From Bolinopsis microptera (taxonomy: Eukaryota; Ctenophora; Tentaculata; Lobata; Bolinopsidae), in the NCBI RefSeq assembly GCF_026151205.1, contig NC_087077.1, forward strand, positions 9,291,983 to 9,355,982: 64,000 nt of DNA, given 5' to 3'. Both the position numbers and the translations under genes were made by a program. This document shows, piece by piece, positions 33,163 to 47,500 of this stretch (within the stretch, counting starts at the first letter, position 1; each line of letters starts with the position of its first letter). A model generated the notes under the pieces. The model did no database searches, was not told the origin of the DNA, and saw nothing but the letters and a program-made list of their open reading frames with translations.

Positions 33163-36100
33163 ACAGCACGGGCTCCAGTAGGGGTGAAGGAGGAGCCCTT
33201 TAACTGCTTCTACAGGTCACACTACTAACGAACACGCCGGTCAGAGTTAAGTAGGGAGGACGTACTTCAGGCGTCAAAAAGTAACCCCTCAAATAGCTTA
33301 TCGCTCTGCTAATAGAGCGATGGTAGATAAAACTACAAGTGAACTCTTTTTTTGGCTTGTGAGGTTATTCTGAAGATTTAGCTCGATGCAAATCTTTGTG
33401 TCTTGTATTCCTACGAAAACATATTATGCAAATTCAATGATTTGATGAAGCTAGGATAAGTTAAACAAGATGATTATTATTGTGAAATCATTATTTATGT
33501 TGACGAAGAATTGACGTAGTCAATCCATCTTCAGATTTGATCGGTTTAACCCCCGACAGCTTAATAAACCAGACTAACCACTTGCACTGGAACATACCGA
33601 TACAACCTGTTTCAAGCACAGCTTGATAAACGAATAATCTGCTGCAGTTGATTTACTCTCAGTTAAATCTACACGATTTAAGATTCTAGCAATTAAATTT
33701 ATGTCGCATATCTCGAGTCTAATTTACAGAGTTGAGATGCGATTACGCAATATCCATCACGGGCATATGGTACAACGAACTAAGAGGGATTCTTGGAAAA
33801 GAGGTCAACGGAGAAAACGCAGGTTATCAGGTACAAATATGAGTTTACAGTGGAGCGTGCAGACTGCTGAAGAGAAACAGTTTCCTCAAAACGACAAAAC
33901 CAGATTGGAGGTGTAAATTGGAACTGCCCCAGCAGGTGAGCACGTGCCCCCGTAATAAACCAGCACTCTTTCCAACGGTAAACTGCACTGAACACACCGC
34001 CAAATAGAAACTATTAGTAGCTAGCAACAACGTATCTCTGCAAAAGTGCAAATCATTATGGGATGTGAGTTTAACAAGTTACACGACGTGTGGTCGAACC
34101 AAAAGTACACAAACATATCTATAAGTATAATACAGTGTGCAGTGTGCACCGCCGAACACCGTATAGCGTGTTACACTTGTGTGTGAGCCGAATAGGAAAT
34201 ATATCACATTCACAACTCTACTTCACCTCAATAGTCTACTTATGTAGTGAGATGGCAGTAGCACTTCCCTCATCTAAACGCGATTAAAGCAATAAAACGG
34301 GTGAAAAACTGGTTGGGTCTAATAGTAATCATGATAAGTAGGCTGTTGTTGGAAAGCGTGAAGATGAAGTCATTATGTTTACAGTTTAGTCGAACAATTG
34401 ATTCCAGTGACCAATCGGAGATCGCGAAAGTAAAGTGGGAAAACGGAATGAAGCTGCTTGAGCTAATAGTAGCTCAGAAACGCAACAAAAAATTGTCATT
34501 ACATCGCTTAAAAACGGCATAATAACCGATAAACAATGCAATTATAATAAATGTTAAATTGCCGTTTTTTGCCATTGTTCAGAGATCAAAGACAATTGAT
34601 AATTGAATGGACGAGACTAGAAAATAGCAATACAAATGTTTAAATGTAATACAAAAACGTTAATACTTTACAGAAAAAAAGTCTAAATGAAAAGCTTTTC
34701 GAAGTTTAATTGTTTTTGAAGAGATATTTTCCGGAATTCTCATGCTAAATATGTTAAATAAACGATATTTTTCTCACTAGATCTGTAGCAAAATGCTTGA
34801 GAGGCTTTAACTTTCAGGGTACCCGGTACATATTACTTAAAAATGAATTATAATTCATTTTTAAAATGAATTAAAATGTCATTTAAAACTGAAAGCATAA
34901 CTATAATGGACGTATTGGACCTTTTTAGAAAAAGAAAGAAAGAAAAGTAAACGGATGGAAACAGTCAAACTATCATACGTAGTGTAAAGTCAGTTGTATA
35001 AAATGTATATTATGCAAATCACTAGCCCATTACTGATTACTTATACAAAACAGCGCGACATGTTTATCTAGAGCAGTAAAAAACAAACAAAAGAAGTTCC
35101 CCCGTCAAAATTACAAATAACACATACCATGCCAACAACTAAAAATTCACAAATTAAAAATACCACAAAATTACGAAAAACACACACACCAAAAATTCAC
35201 AAATTACAAATACTTCAAAATAACAAATTATTCAATAATGACCAGACGGTATTCGGGAGAGAACCTCTACCGAATACCATCCCTACTCCTCCACGGCAAA
35301 CATAGCAACGTATGAAACATAAGGTTAGGTCATGGCGTATGATAGAATAGAACAATCTAGCAAGAAGCGCTAGTAAGGTTTCTCTAGTTGACAGATGTCG
35401 CTATATTAGCTGGTAGGTGGGACACTTTCATCAGGAGAGAAACAGGGTAAACTGAACGTGGAATAATATGAGGGATTAAATGTGTTATCTTATTTTGCTG
35501 ACTTGCTTGTCCATCGTAATTTTTCTGACTAATGTCGGATTTTGTCAAGCGAATTTCTTAAGCAGGATAGAAACGTAACGGATTTTTCAGCTCGACTGAA
35601 TGATGGTAACATATTGAGATTTATCTTTGTTCGTTTGAAAGAGACTAATAAAGATATCAGAGCTAACAAAACATAGAAATGTTTCGTCCGGAAAAGTCCG
35701 AGGGCGTGGCGACTTCTTTACAAATTTGAGGATAAATGCGGTTTACCGACTTTATCTTTTAATGGATTCGTGACGTTGGACTTCTATACTTACCTTGCAA
35801 GGATTCTTCAGCTAAGTATAGAATAAAAGACCACTAATCCAAACAAATTGGTAAACAATAACAGGTGAAAATTGGTGAACAATATCTGCAATCACAGCAC
35901 GCTTCGGAGGATGACTGGACTACAAAAGAAATATTTTTTATCCAATAAATATGGAGCCAATCAATCAACAAAGTAGTCTCTGAGTGGGTAAGAGACATTT
36001 GATCTAGTATCATGAGGTTTAATGATAAATCCAATAATTTGATGGGTTATATTGACCCGAATCCAGTAAACTGGGCAATTGAATTAGGGCTCGTGTTCAT

Positions 36101-39100
36101 GATTTCCTCATTTCCCTGTTAAAACGATGTGTAAAATGTTTTATCAGCAAATTAATTGTGCCGGTGTTGACCTCCGACACCTGCTACCAGTTCAAACACA
36201 CAATTGGTCAATTCATAATCACGTGACTGAACTTTGAGACCGAGTCACATGACACGCTAGCTCGCCTCCAGTTGGTGGGAAATGGGAAAAAAGGCGCTGA
36301 TTGATTGAAAGTTTGACGAGCTAAAATTACAGTTTTCAGCAATTTGAGACCAATTAAAGGAGGGGTTGATACTCGATATTACTGTATATATTATGTTCAA
36401 TGTTCATGTTGCTGACATCTGTTAATAAGGAATACTAAGTCTAGTTCTTGCGGACATGGTCTACAATGGTAATTGTTGGTACTGGAAGGGTGTCTCTTAA
36501 TAGCTGGTTCCTTGGAACGGAATACAAATATCCGTACGTGGGCAAATAGGTTCCGTCCGGCATTGCACCTTTTTGCCCAGTACGTGCTTTAACGAATAAA
36601 TTTATAACTTAGAAATCACGAGGCATTTAATGTTGAGATTAACAGTATCAACTCTGACGGAATCCAGAGTATTGCAAGTATAAATGAAGGCTGTTCAGGA
36701 AGCAGCTGGCTATGTTTGGCCTAGGTCCAGTTGGCGACACCATCTTGGACAATGAAACAGAACAAATTTAGAGCGATCGATACTGCAGAACCTTTGAAAT
36801 CAATAATCGAGAGAAACGTTAGAATGTTGTGCAAGAATATCTGTGACATGAATGCATTAAATTTACCACCTACGACAAAAGGATTATCAGTATTAAATCG
36901 CGCACTTCTGCAAGATATATAATGCCACCTGATAAAAGAATCATATCATATCTTTTATTTACTGTACAATGACGGAGAAAAAAAGGCATTGTTTTGACCT
37001 TCCACTTTTGTGTACAGGCCACTATTGTGTACAGGCCACAGGGCGTGACATTCTATCAAGAGGGTCGTTGTGAGATAAACAAGGTTAGAAAACAGGCGCC
37101 CGATATCTGCACCCGGCTGGTTTCACCTCTTGACAGAGTTTCCTGGGAAAAAACCAAATCTCATGATAGTTTGACCATTAACAAACTCCTGGCATGAGAA
37201 AATATCAGACCTACTATCGATATTAGAGCTAGAAAATAAAAGCAGATGGCTATATTTTGTTAGTTTAAGGGTTCATATTAAAATAAAATATTCTAATTGC
37301 GGAAAGGAGACTGCGGCTAAATTTAGCATCATTCAGCTAATTCTGTCCAATAAAGGCGATGACATATCTGATTAACATAATAGCTTAAAATGTTCAGCTG
37401 ACATCCTGACAGCACTAACATTACGATTCTATATTTCTAAACTATGAGCAGGGGGTTTGGTTATAAAATCAGAAGAGTACAGGATACTCAGAGGGTATTT
37501 GAATAGATATACTGAGGTCATCAAATCTTTAATTTGATATTAAATCATTCTCTCTTATCATAGAAGATAATTAACAATTTTCTTTCAAACCGAAGGAATT
37601 ATCAAAATAAAATGAATTATCAAAATGAAATTTTTTTTTCGTAACTCAACGGATATTTTAACACTAAAAATCTAAATTGCTTTGAATTTGTAACGGGTTA
37701 AGTTCAAAATATTTTAATGCTGGTGCCGGATGTAGCTTAATTTTTTGGTAAACCTTAATGACATAAAGAAGGTAATATCAACACGAAAAGGGATTATCAA
37801 CTAGAAATAAAAGAAAAGTGATAAGGTGTGGCCGTTCTGACGTTTCAAAAGATACTTCACAATCTCAGGGGCCAATACCGAATGAAATATTCATTATCCA
37901 GCACCAAGTCCTAGATTCTGCGGCAATTAAAATGATCTATTTTAATCTGACCTCCCTGGCACAGTGACAACTGATAGAATACAGACCACTAACAAACTGT
38001 GCAATGTGACTGAAAAAAACAAATCTCGTTCTTTACGTATTAAATTTCAGAAGAAGAGTAGGATAACAAACTGCAAAGATGACAGAAACTTATTATTTAG
38101 AAATGGATAACAATGATATCTATAATTCTAAGAATGATCTGCATTAGATTAGATAGCTAATGTAATAGTAATTCTATTTCTAAGAAATATATAATATTAA
38201 CATATAATATAGTTCAAAGTCTCTGATCTGCACTACTTCTCAGATCTATTAGAATTAAAGTATCCTCGTCATTGTATTATCTCTCGATTTGACGTCAAAC
38301 ACATTTTAAGTCTGTCGCACGAGACTTCTTTAACTATTTATAACTCAGTATATCAAACGAAATAAACGGGATGACTTCTTTTATTCACAGCGAAATTAAG
38401 ATCATATTTTAATCAAATGCATGTGAACTGTGAAACGGGTCAATAGTAAATTTAGAAATATAGTATAACGTAGACTGTATGTGATAAATAATAATGACTG
38501 TATGTGTATGTGACTAATGATAATGCCAGGAAACGAACAGATCAGTAACGCTCGAGCGACGAGCCCTAGTGTAAGTATAAACGCTAAACAGTGATATGAT
38601 CAATACTGGGAACGGTGTAGAGCTAGAACTCGTACGGATAACAAAAGAAAAGTCTCGGCACAGGTATGTGGGAATTCCAAGAACATTCCCTACAACAACT
38701 CTGTCAATACAATAGAAGGTTATTGTAGTAGAGTCAGTCACGTAACAGCGAGTGTTACAGTGTGTAAACTACTGAGAACGGGTACTAGGTACCAGATAAC
38801 AAAGGTAGGAACCCTGGTGACGCCTCACTTAAACCGTGATAATGATGATAAAGACTGAGGGCGATTATACGGCTAATTAGTCCTTATATGGGCATGGTGA
38901 CAAAGACTGTACAAACCGTCACCTGCTGTGCTCTAACCTTCTAACGAAGATAGAGAACAACACAAGCCCCTCAACACACGGTTCATGGAATGTGCAAATG
39001 AGTTGGAGTGTATATTAACTATTTGCCTGGTGCAGTGTGGAGGTGGTGTTTGCAAAGCACCTGCTGGTCCTGTAACTTCGTGTTGAATGAGCTGGCTCAC

Positions 39101-42100
39101 ATCCAAATACAGCTAGTAGACAGACCAGCACTGGAGAGTCGAGGCTTCATTGTGGATACCACTCTCAAAGGTTATGAAGCGGAAAATCGACCCGGCAGAG
39201 AAACCGAGCACTCAAAATTGAGCTCTGACGTCACAATTAAAAGTTTGAGCCAACTCTCTATCCATTAGTTGGCAAGATTCCGAGTAAACTAATTTCAGGA
39301 TTGGTAATTGAATAGCTAGCCTTTAGAGTTCACATAGTTGTACTCGCAAACTAAAGAGTAAACGTGAACTCTAAGTACTGAGATTAATTGTAGACTCGTT
39401 TGATAAGGGAGAGAGGGTAGACATTTCATTGCATCTAGTATTTAGGCGCCCAGTTTTGAGAATTACAGACATTCAGACTTCAGTGTGTACCAATCTACAC
39501 TATATTTCTACATCTAAACGTTTGAGCAAGATCTTACTTTTAAAGTTGAAAGAGTTAGAGGCAAGGTTGAACGTGTGATGATGATTGGTGGAAATATGAC
39601 TGACCGCAAACTTCACCCAATTAGACAATTAGATCAACACAAAGTAAACAGAGAGTACACCCAATTACCCAAATAGGGTGCCCACTGCCCAATCTAAATA
39701 CCAATTAAGGGTAATGGTATAGATAGCAGTTGTCAAACTCTGTTTACTGAAAGTGTAATAAGTCTGAGAGTCACTCTGTTACACGTGTCACGTGTCCAAT
39801 ACTGCGGCATCTACTCATTGCTACTAATAACAAAGTAGCACCATATAGTGGGAATGTGGGAGGCAATTTGTCTCATGAGAACCTCTGAATAGAAAAATGT
39901 TGGTAATATTGGTTCGTTTTTAGTTCTTAGAACATTCTACGGAACGTATAAAGAATTCAATCTGTTCTAAAGAATTTACAATCTCCTCGCATAGCCGGGG
40001 GTCAAAACAGTGAACATTTAGAGCTTGTCGAAAAAACGAAAAGGTGGAAGAAACAGTAGTTGAATCGTGTTTATATGATACAATAAACAACATCAAACTG
40101 AAATATGACCGTTTTACGTTTTGTGGCGATTTCTTACTTTTTAAGAGTTCAATCAAACGAGTGACAGGTTAGAGTTTTACGAAGATTTGGTTTGACAGCT
40201 GAAAACATTCTGTTCATTTCATTGGCCTTGGTTCTGATCGTCAGCCGACAGTTTAACTGCTGTTACGTCAAACTGTGACGTAAATTTAAAGTCAAAACAA
40301 ATTTACTTTACTTTTGCGTCAGTTCCGAAATCCGTAGAGTTACAATAATTTCCATTGAAGATCAACTTTACTGATCGGTAAAGATGTGGTAAGAAATTTG
40401 ACTTGAAAGAATAATCGGAATAATCAGAGGCGCCTCAACATTCTACAATCTACAGCATTGCAATTGCTCAGCAAAGAAAAATGAGATCAAGGTCGAGAAT
40501 GAGTTTTACTTCCATTTAAATCATAATCTACAACTAAACATAATCTACAACGTATAAATTCTATAAATAGTTTAATATAAGATCTATAGAATTGATGCAA
40601 TAAATGACAATATTGAGTATTAACCAGATTCCAAGAATATTATACTTCAGTTTGCACAATAATGGTTTAATATTTATATTGCTTACTATATATATTTGCA
40701 GAGGTAATGTCTTAACGTTGCAGTCATTTCCTTTTTATTGTAGAACATTCTCATTACCAGATAAATTAACTTATGATTTGAAAATTATGATTGTAGGAGA
40801 ACATTCTACAGCATTGCACAACTCAGTTATGAAAGAACTAGTTATAAAAAGCCGACAAATGAGACAATTACGTATAAATTCAATAAATAGTATTTAAATT
40901 TGATAGAATCCAAGCAAATAATGAACATTACTCAGAAAAACTAAAGAAGTGCTTATATTTCAATTTGCTGAGTCACGAAACATGGCCCAGGTCCAAATTA
41001 CAGAAAATACAGCGAACATATTCAGTTACGTACTGTTGATTTTACAGCCCTAAAATCAACAGTGCCAGTAACTGAAAAGTGTGACATTTACTGTCACACA
41101 ACAAATACAATATGCAATACGCTCCAGGGAGATAGTAGACATACCGTCCCCCTCTGGAGTTCTAGTCGAGCATCATCTTAATTATCAAACTTTATAAACT
41201 GGATTTACACAATCAAGCGACTACGCATACAACATATGAGGAATTTCTTCAAAATATACATCATACAGTATGAAATACGAAACATCTATGAAATCTATGT
41301 TATAAATAACATAAATTCAGAAATAAGAAAAAATTTCCCTTAGAAACATATGGTCCCAGCCCTCTCATTTAACCAGAAAAGTAAATCCGCCGGAGGAGTA
41401 ACAAGGCTTTGCAGTGTACTATAGGCTGTGTTATTAGTCAAAGCAGGAAACATGCCGTTGTACTGAGGGAGGTGCGAGAGAGAGACTAGGTGCTACTGCT
41501 AGTGCGTTCTACTTACAGTGCGTCTCAAATTCATTATTGGACAATACAAGCAAGGTTGGTGGAGGTTTGTACAGAATTCAGCTATTGTATGGACACGTGA
41601 TAGTAAGACAGGATATGAGAGGGCCATCTTAATTAATTTCTCGGAGATACTTCTTTGAAATTCACTAGAAGTGTGGATAAAGAAATTCAAGTGACCAAGA
41701 AGGCACTAGACCAATCAGCATAAGGAGAAGAACAGCTTGATTATCAAGGAATAAAAAATACGTGTAAGCACTATGCGTTGGATATGGAACAGGTTACGAC
41801 CGGGCACAGTCAGAAAGACTAGCACTAAATCTAATTGAGTAATGTTGCTTTTATAAATTCTAAGAAGTTCGCTAATAAATCTCGGGAGTGTGAAGTGCTA
41901 TCTGTCATTAAAAGACGCTAATTTAATGGACAGTTGAGTAGAGCAAGGAAAAGCACGGACAAGCGACAAGCGGGGGAAAGAACGCACAAGTTTAACGAAA
42001 ATTGAGCAAGTATCATTGATCATGTAGGAGTCAAGTCTCAACAGCCAAGTAACAGTACAATGCAACCACTCTAAAGTCTAATTACTAATATAATGAGCCT

Positions 42101-42408
42101 TTTTGAAAAATGGCGGGAAATATTAGCCACATGTGGCAATAGGTCTCTAGCGTCTCAGAGTGTACATAAACCACACAGAACCATATATTAACGGGATTGT
42201 TCTAGAACTACAGTATACAGGGTACGGGACTAGTGTAGCCGGAAATGGTAAGAGCGGTCCTGGGTCCCCTCATTGGGGGACTTAATTCAGTTATATCCTT
42301 GTTTTGGGGGGTAGTGAGCGCGGGGAACGACCCAGAACAATGAAGCATTAATACACTGGCACATTATTATGAGGGTTATACTTGGATAGATGTTCCTACC
42401 CGATGACG
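33163..42408. other. Long non-coding stretch
   Basis: About 9 kb of AT-rich DNA without a frame that resembles a family. Minor features: A/C-rich simple sequence at about 35130-35230 and a 19-bp direct repeat (TGTGTACAGGCCACTA-like) at 37009-37045. I see no exon series. Confidence 0.45.
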
Positions 42409-42575
42409 TTAGAGGTCGTTCACATATTACGTAATCAGCTGAGGGGGGTGGTCCGAATTGTTACGCTGGTGTAATTTTTACACAAAAGCTATGTGTAAAA
42501 CTGATTACGGAGGGGGGGAGGTTAAAAATATTCCAAAAAATGATTACGTAATACTAATATGTGAACGACCCCTTA
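42409..42575. mobile_element. PIF/Harbinger-like MITE 1
   Basis: The 161-bp element 42412-42572 starts GAGGTCGTTCACATATTACG and ends with the complement (ATATGTGAACGACCCC). Both sides carry TTA. Three-base TTA duplication with GGGGTCGTTCAC termini points to PIF/Harbinger. No transposase. Confidence 0.8.
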
Positions 42576-44587
42576 CTAATTGCATAAATGGTGGGATTCG
42601 GAGGCTCTAGCTTGAGCGCATTTAGTGACGTAACATGTTCGGTAAAATTCATATGCCGCTAAATATTCTAGAAATTTAACTGATATGATGATTATTAGTA
42701 TTACTATAATCTCGAGCCATAATAATGACAAACAGGGCACGACAACATAATTGTACATCAACACATAAATACTTACTAAAATTTAATTTCCGGGGAACAA
42801 AATTACTGCACATTCGAATAGCATTAACGTTAAATTTCCGAATACAACTATTTAAATAACATACCTCCGAACCAAGGCGAAGTTGCACAATGAGCAGGGG
42901 CTCCGACTCACTGGGTCAGTTGTTAGACAGTCTTTATTTTCAAACCAATGTCATATCCTCTATAATTGAATGTGATAGCAATACATTTTTGAGATTTCAG
43001 GTTGAATTTTATTTATATCATTAATTTATCGTCAAGCTAAAACAGCTTATCTGTCATCTATTTTCACGACAATTTACTTTATTAATTAAAGAGACAGCAT
43101 AGTAGTACGGATGCTATGACCATGGGGGAAGGCTATAGATTTTCCATGATTGCCATTTTCGGCTAAGGCTTGTATTTAAAGATTTCGTTGATAGAAACAA
43201 ATATTGAGATCCTTGAATCTTGGTGGCAAAAGGTAAAACTAAATGGCGAATCGGAATACTCATCGACCTCCATAGCCTTCAACTTAATGTTACGAGTTCG
43301 AACTTAAATAAAGCAAACCTAAGACTGCTTTATTCACCACTCGGCCAGCTGCATCCAACAGAACAGAATCAATCAACATTTCTGACAGAAACAATCAGCA
43401 CCAACATCTCAGCCCACAAAACCAAACAAACAAAGGTAACATCGTGATATATATTATATATTTTAGTAATATTATTCGTGTGGGACGTCTCAACGACTTA
43501 CAACTGTTTAAAATATCATTAATTCCAAGTCATGTGTTCCTCTGTTACGTCAAACAGTAGACATGGGGGCCTGGGGTGTGGGCGTGGAAGAAGTTAGGGC
43601 ATTTCTTACAATCTATTGCGACAGTTCTTTCATTTTCTAGACCAATCATTAACCAATATTAATTATCATCAGGGTATCAAAACGCTGATTATAATTACAT
43701 GCTCACCGTGTGATTTTAAGGATTGCGGTAATCGGCCTCAACATTGAGTAATGACCTGCCTTTACTGTACTTTTGAAGCGATGTTGCAACGCCAACAACA
43801 CGAAAGTAAAAGTGGGCTAATAAACTACCAAGAGTTCAGTCGCAGGTTCTACCGTTTTTAATTTACAGTTTAACAGTTAATAGTGATTCGAACCACAGAA
43901 GCAATTTGCAAATGATTTCAAGACTCACTTTTCTGGACACAAAACATCTAAAATCTCACGGCAGAGACAGCGAAATGCTGATGAGATCGACCAAGTTACA
44001 TTTAAGCATTTCGAGCAATAGGATGCTTGTGCTAGATCATTACCTAAATGCCTTAAATTCCTAGTAGTATCTCAGTTCACATGCATAGCTCTTTAGATAG
44101 CCCTGCAGACTGAGGTCATCAGACACTAATACATAAATTTAAAGTTCCAGGGCGTTCCATTGGATCTCATCCAGGTCGAAATTACATGCTCTAAAATATC
44201 TTATTAATTAAAGATGAAGCAGTCAAAAGTCAGGGATAAGTTTGTAAAATTGAATAAATTATCTAAAATTGTCAACAGTAAGGCTAAAGGCTGGATTAAA
44301 ATAGCCGAACAGTAACACTTGATTCTAGACCAACAGCCACTAAATATCTTAATTTTTAAGCCCGCAAATAACAGTACATGAGAAGGAAACTTCTCTTCGG
44401 ATTCACAAAATGATTTTACATTTCAGGTCAGTTTTTGTATTCTCACTCTCACTCAGCCCGTTAATAATCGGAAATATGTAAAAAATAAAAAGACTGAAAA
44501 CGTCCAGAAATAATAGATCAGATTATAATGCTCAGATTTAAAATTCCCCAAAACGACTAAAACAAATTTAAGATTAAAAGTTTCCGT
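42576..44587. other. No gene seen
   Basis: AT-rich; no supported frame. It lies 3' of BRIX1. Confidence 0.45.
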
Positions 44588-47500
44588 CTATCCAGCTTGT
44601 TTTAATTCGTCTTTAGTAATTGTGTGGAAAATCTCGTCCAATTCATCTTCCTTGGGAATGATCTCCACGGCAGCCTTCTTAGCATTCTTCTCTGCTTTGG
44701 CTTTGTACCTGAGACAAAGATTTGTCATCCCGAGTGAAGAACTTTCTAGATGTTAGTTAAGTTTTTATTGATCAATAATTCCTTATCTTTGAAACCGGCG
44801 ACAAACGCTGTGATCGGTGTTCAAACAAGGTGTTCGAAATGTTTTACTTTTATCTTGAGTTTCTCTGTTGTGATGATGAATTTTCTGGTAAACTATGGTA
44901 TGAAATTATCAGAAGACCTAGATTCTGCATTTGGTATGACATGAATTTGAAGGAGTGTGACCGTAAGGCAGGAGGAAGTGAGGAGAATTTCAGGTCATGG
45001 ACAGTAACCGTTTAGCTGAACTTAAAAAAATAAGAAAATTATACCTGTGTTCACCTTTTGAAAGGTATCACTAAGAATCGGTAAAAAGTAAGGATTTACA
45101 TCATACAGCTAGGGGAGTACCCAGAGGATGACGATAGTGTTGGGGTCGTTCACATATTAGTATTACGTAATCACTTGTTAAACAATTTTACCCCCCCCCC
45201 CCCCCGGCCCCCCCTCTTCGTACTCAGTTTTACGCATAGCTATTGTGTCAAAATTACACTAGCGTAACCATTTGGAAACCCTCCTCCCCCTCAGCTGATT
45301 ACGTAATATGGGAACGACCCCTTATACATTATATTATATAAATGTTATATTATAAATTGTAATAGTTTTAAAAAGATTTTGCCGGTTTTATATTACCACA
45401 AAACCCAGTCCGCCCCCCGACTCAGTATGAGAATTCGACCATGATTTGTAAAATGTAGTCACATGTCGGTAATATAATTCCTTTTTTCCTTTTCTTGGAC
45501 CACTGCAGCTTCCTCGCCTCTTACAGAAGCTTTTCAGTTTTCTGCCCCAGCATGAAGTACGACAACTACACACTGTACGGGATTCACAGCAAAACAGAGA
45601 GAGGACTTCTGATCGGCTACAATTCCTTCATATTCACTTCGTCCGTGATCGGGGACACTCTTATTTTGATCGGCTCGCTTAGATATAATGCAATCAAGCT
45701 CCACAAAGTAATGGTTACCTTTATCCAACACCTTGCTGTGGTAGATTTGTTGCTGGTAGTCTTTACCATCGTGCCTGTTGCAGTCTCCTTGGCTGCAAAT
45801 GGTTGGATCCTTGGTGATATCCTCTGCAATCTGAGCCATTTTGCAAACGTGTACTTTTCATCAGTAGGATTCCTGCTCATAAGTGTCCTAGCTGTGTCCA
45901 AGACGCTCATCGTCAAGTTTCCTCTCAGAGCTATAAGTGTTTCCAGTAAAACTGCTCAGTCGGCAGCTTGTGGTATATGGCTATACAGCTTAGTATTAAT
46001 CATTGTAACCATCTCAACAGGGAATTTAGGTCAAGGTGGTGCTTACTTCAACTACCTCCACTACGATTGCGGGATTCCCGGAACTACGGTATTCAATACC
46101 GTATATATAGTACCAGTGCTGATTTCCACTGTAGTTACAATGGCAAGTAGCGTGATGCTGATTGTGATGGTTAGGAGGATTGCTGATAGAAGACCTGGAG
46201 GTTTACAGTGGCAGGGAGTCCTGACTGTGCTGCTGACGGTAGCTGTCCATACCGCAGCTACCCTTCCTTTGGAGATCTTTTACATTGTCCCGTCTTTTGA
46301 CGGATATATTCCCCTTGGAAGGGCTGCATGGCAAATTGCTGCTCTGGATTTAGTTGGAAACTTCTATATCTACAGTCTGACGCTCTATAGTTTCAGAGAA
46401 TTCCTCAAGTCCAGAATGAAGATGATATCTGCACCTCTGGTGAGGTGTTGGGCTGGAACAGAGGGTGAGAGGTCTGCCGAAGAGGGGGAGCGAAGAAGAC
46501 TTCTGTGAAGACACTTGAATTGGTCTGTTTTGAGATCAAGTGAAGTGGTTTACTTGAGAAATGAGAATCTATGTACTGTACGTCGCGGCTAGGGGATTGA
46601 TGAACATTCGGTGTTTTAAAGAAAAGTTTGATATTTGTTTTAAAGGAAAGCTTTCGATTTGTTTTTGGAGAATTCTTCAATTTCGTTCTTGTTTTAAATG
46701 TCGCTGTTTTTAAACCGATAAAGATTTTTTGAAAAAAACATACACTAATTTATCTATCATTGACTTTTTTAAACGTTTTGTTTACGATTTTTTCCCTACC
46801 AGCATTTTTTTTGTATTATTTTGGTTTGTATGAGCTTTGATAGTGACAGTTAAAATGACGATGTGTCTGTGAAGTGCTGATTTGATATTAACCCTATTAG
46901 AGACCATGTTTGCTTGACTAACATTCAGATTACTTTTCAAAATTGAAAGTACTTATTAAGTATTCCAAAGATAAAAATGTACCTGTGTGAAGCAGCAATT
47001 TTAAGTTCAGTCCTATACTGATTGGGTGATTTGTAGTTGGGGTTGTCGTAAATAACGTTCCCGCTGAAGCTACCGCTGAAGATCTTGATAAGCCACAGAC
47101 AAAACCGAGGTCCAACTTCGACCAGACTGCCTTCTGCTTGATCCGTTATCTGAGGACGGATGTTAATTAGTTAATTAAGTGTTAATTAACACCATTATCA
47201 AACCTTAATTTAATGGTCAAACAGTAGACGGTTTTAAGGATATTTTTTCGCTCTCTTGAGCGGATCGATCATATTAGATTATTGGGGAGGAAATGAGAGT
47301 CTCCACTCATTGTAAAAAAAATACATCGTGTATTGTGGACGTTTCGGCTACATGCATTTGTCATAGACGAAAAGGTGAGATTACTTTTTACATAGCTAGA
47401 GCTGCAACACACAATTGTTAAAATAAATCTGTCGACAATACATGATGTATTTTGTTGTACAGTGAGTGGAGACTCTCATTTCGTCCCCAATTGCAATTAT

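Noticed and set aside
38514-39268. Assorted 60-90-codon ORFs
   Set aside because: No domain, no codon or splice evidence; expected by chance in this length of DNA.
45495-45551. Upstream extension of the GPCR start
   Set aside because: The extra codons start with TTG and contain splice-acceptor-like bases; the first ATG at 45552 is the better start.
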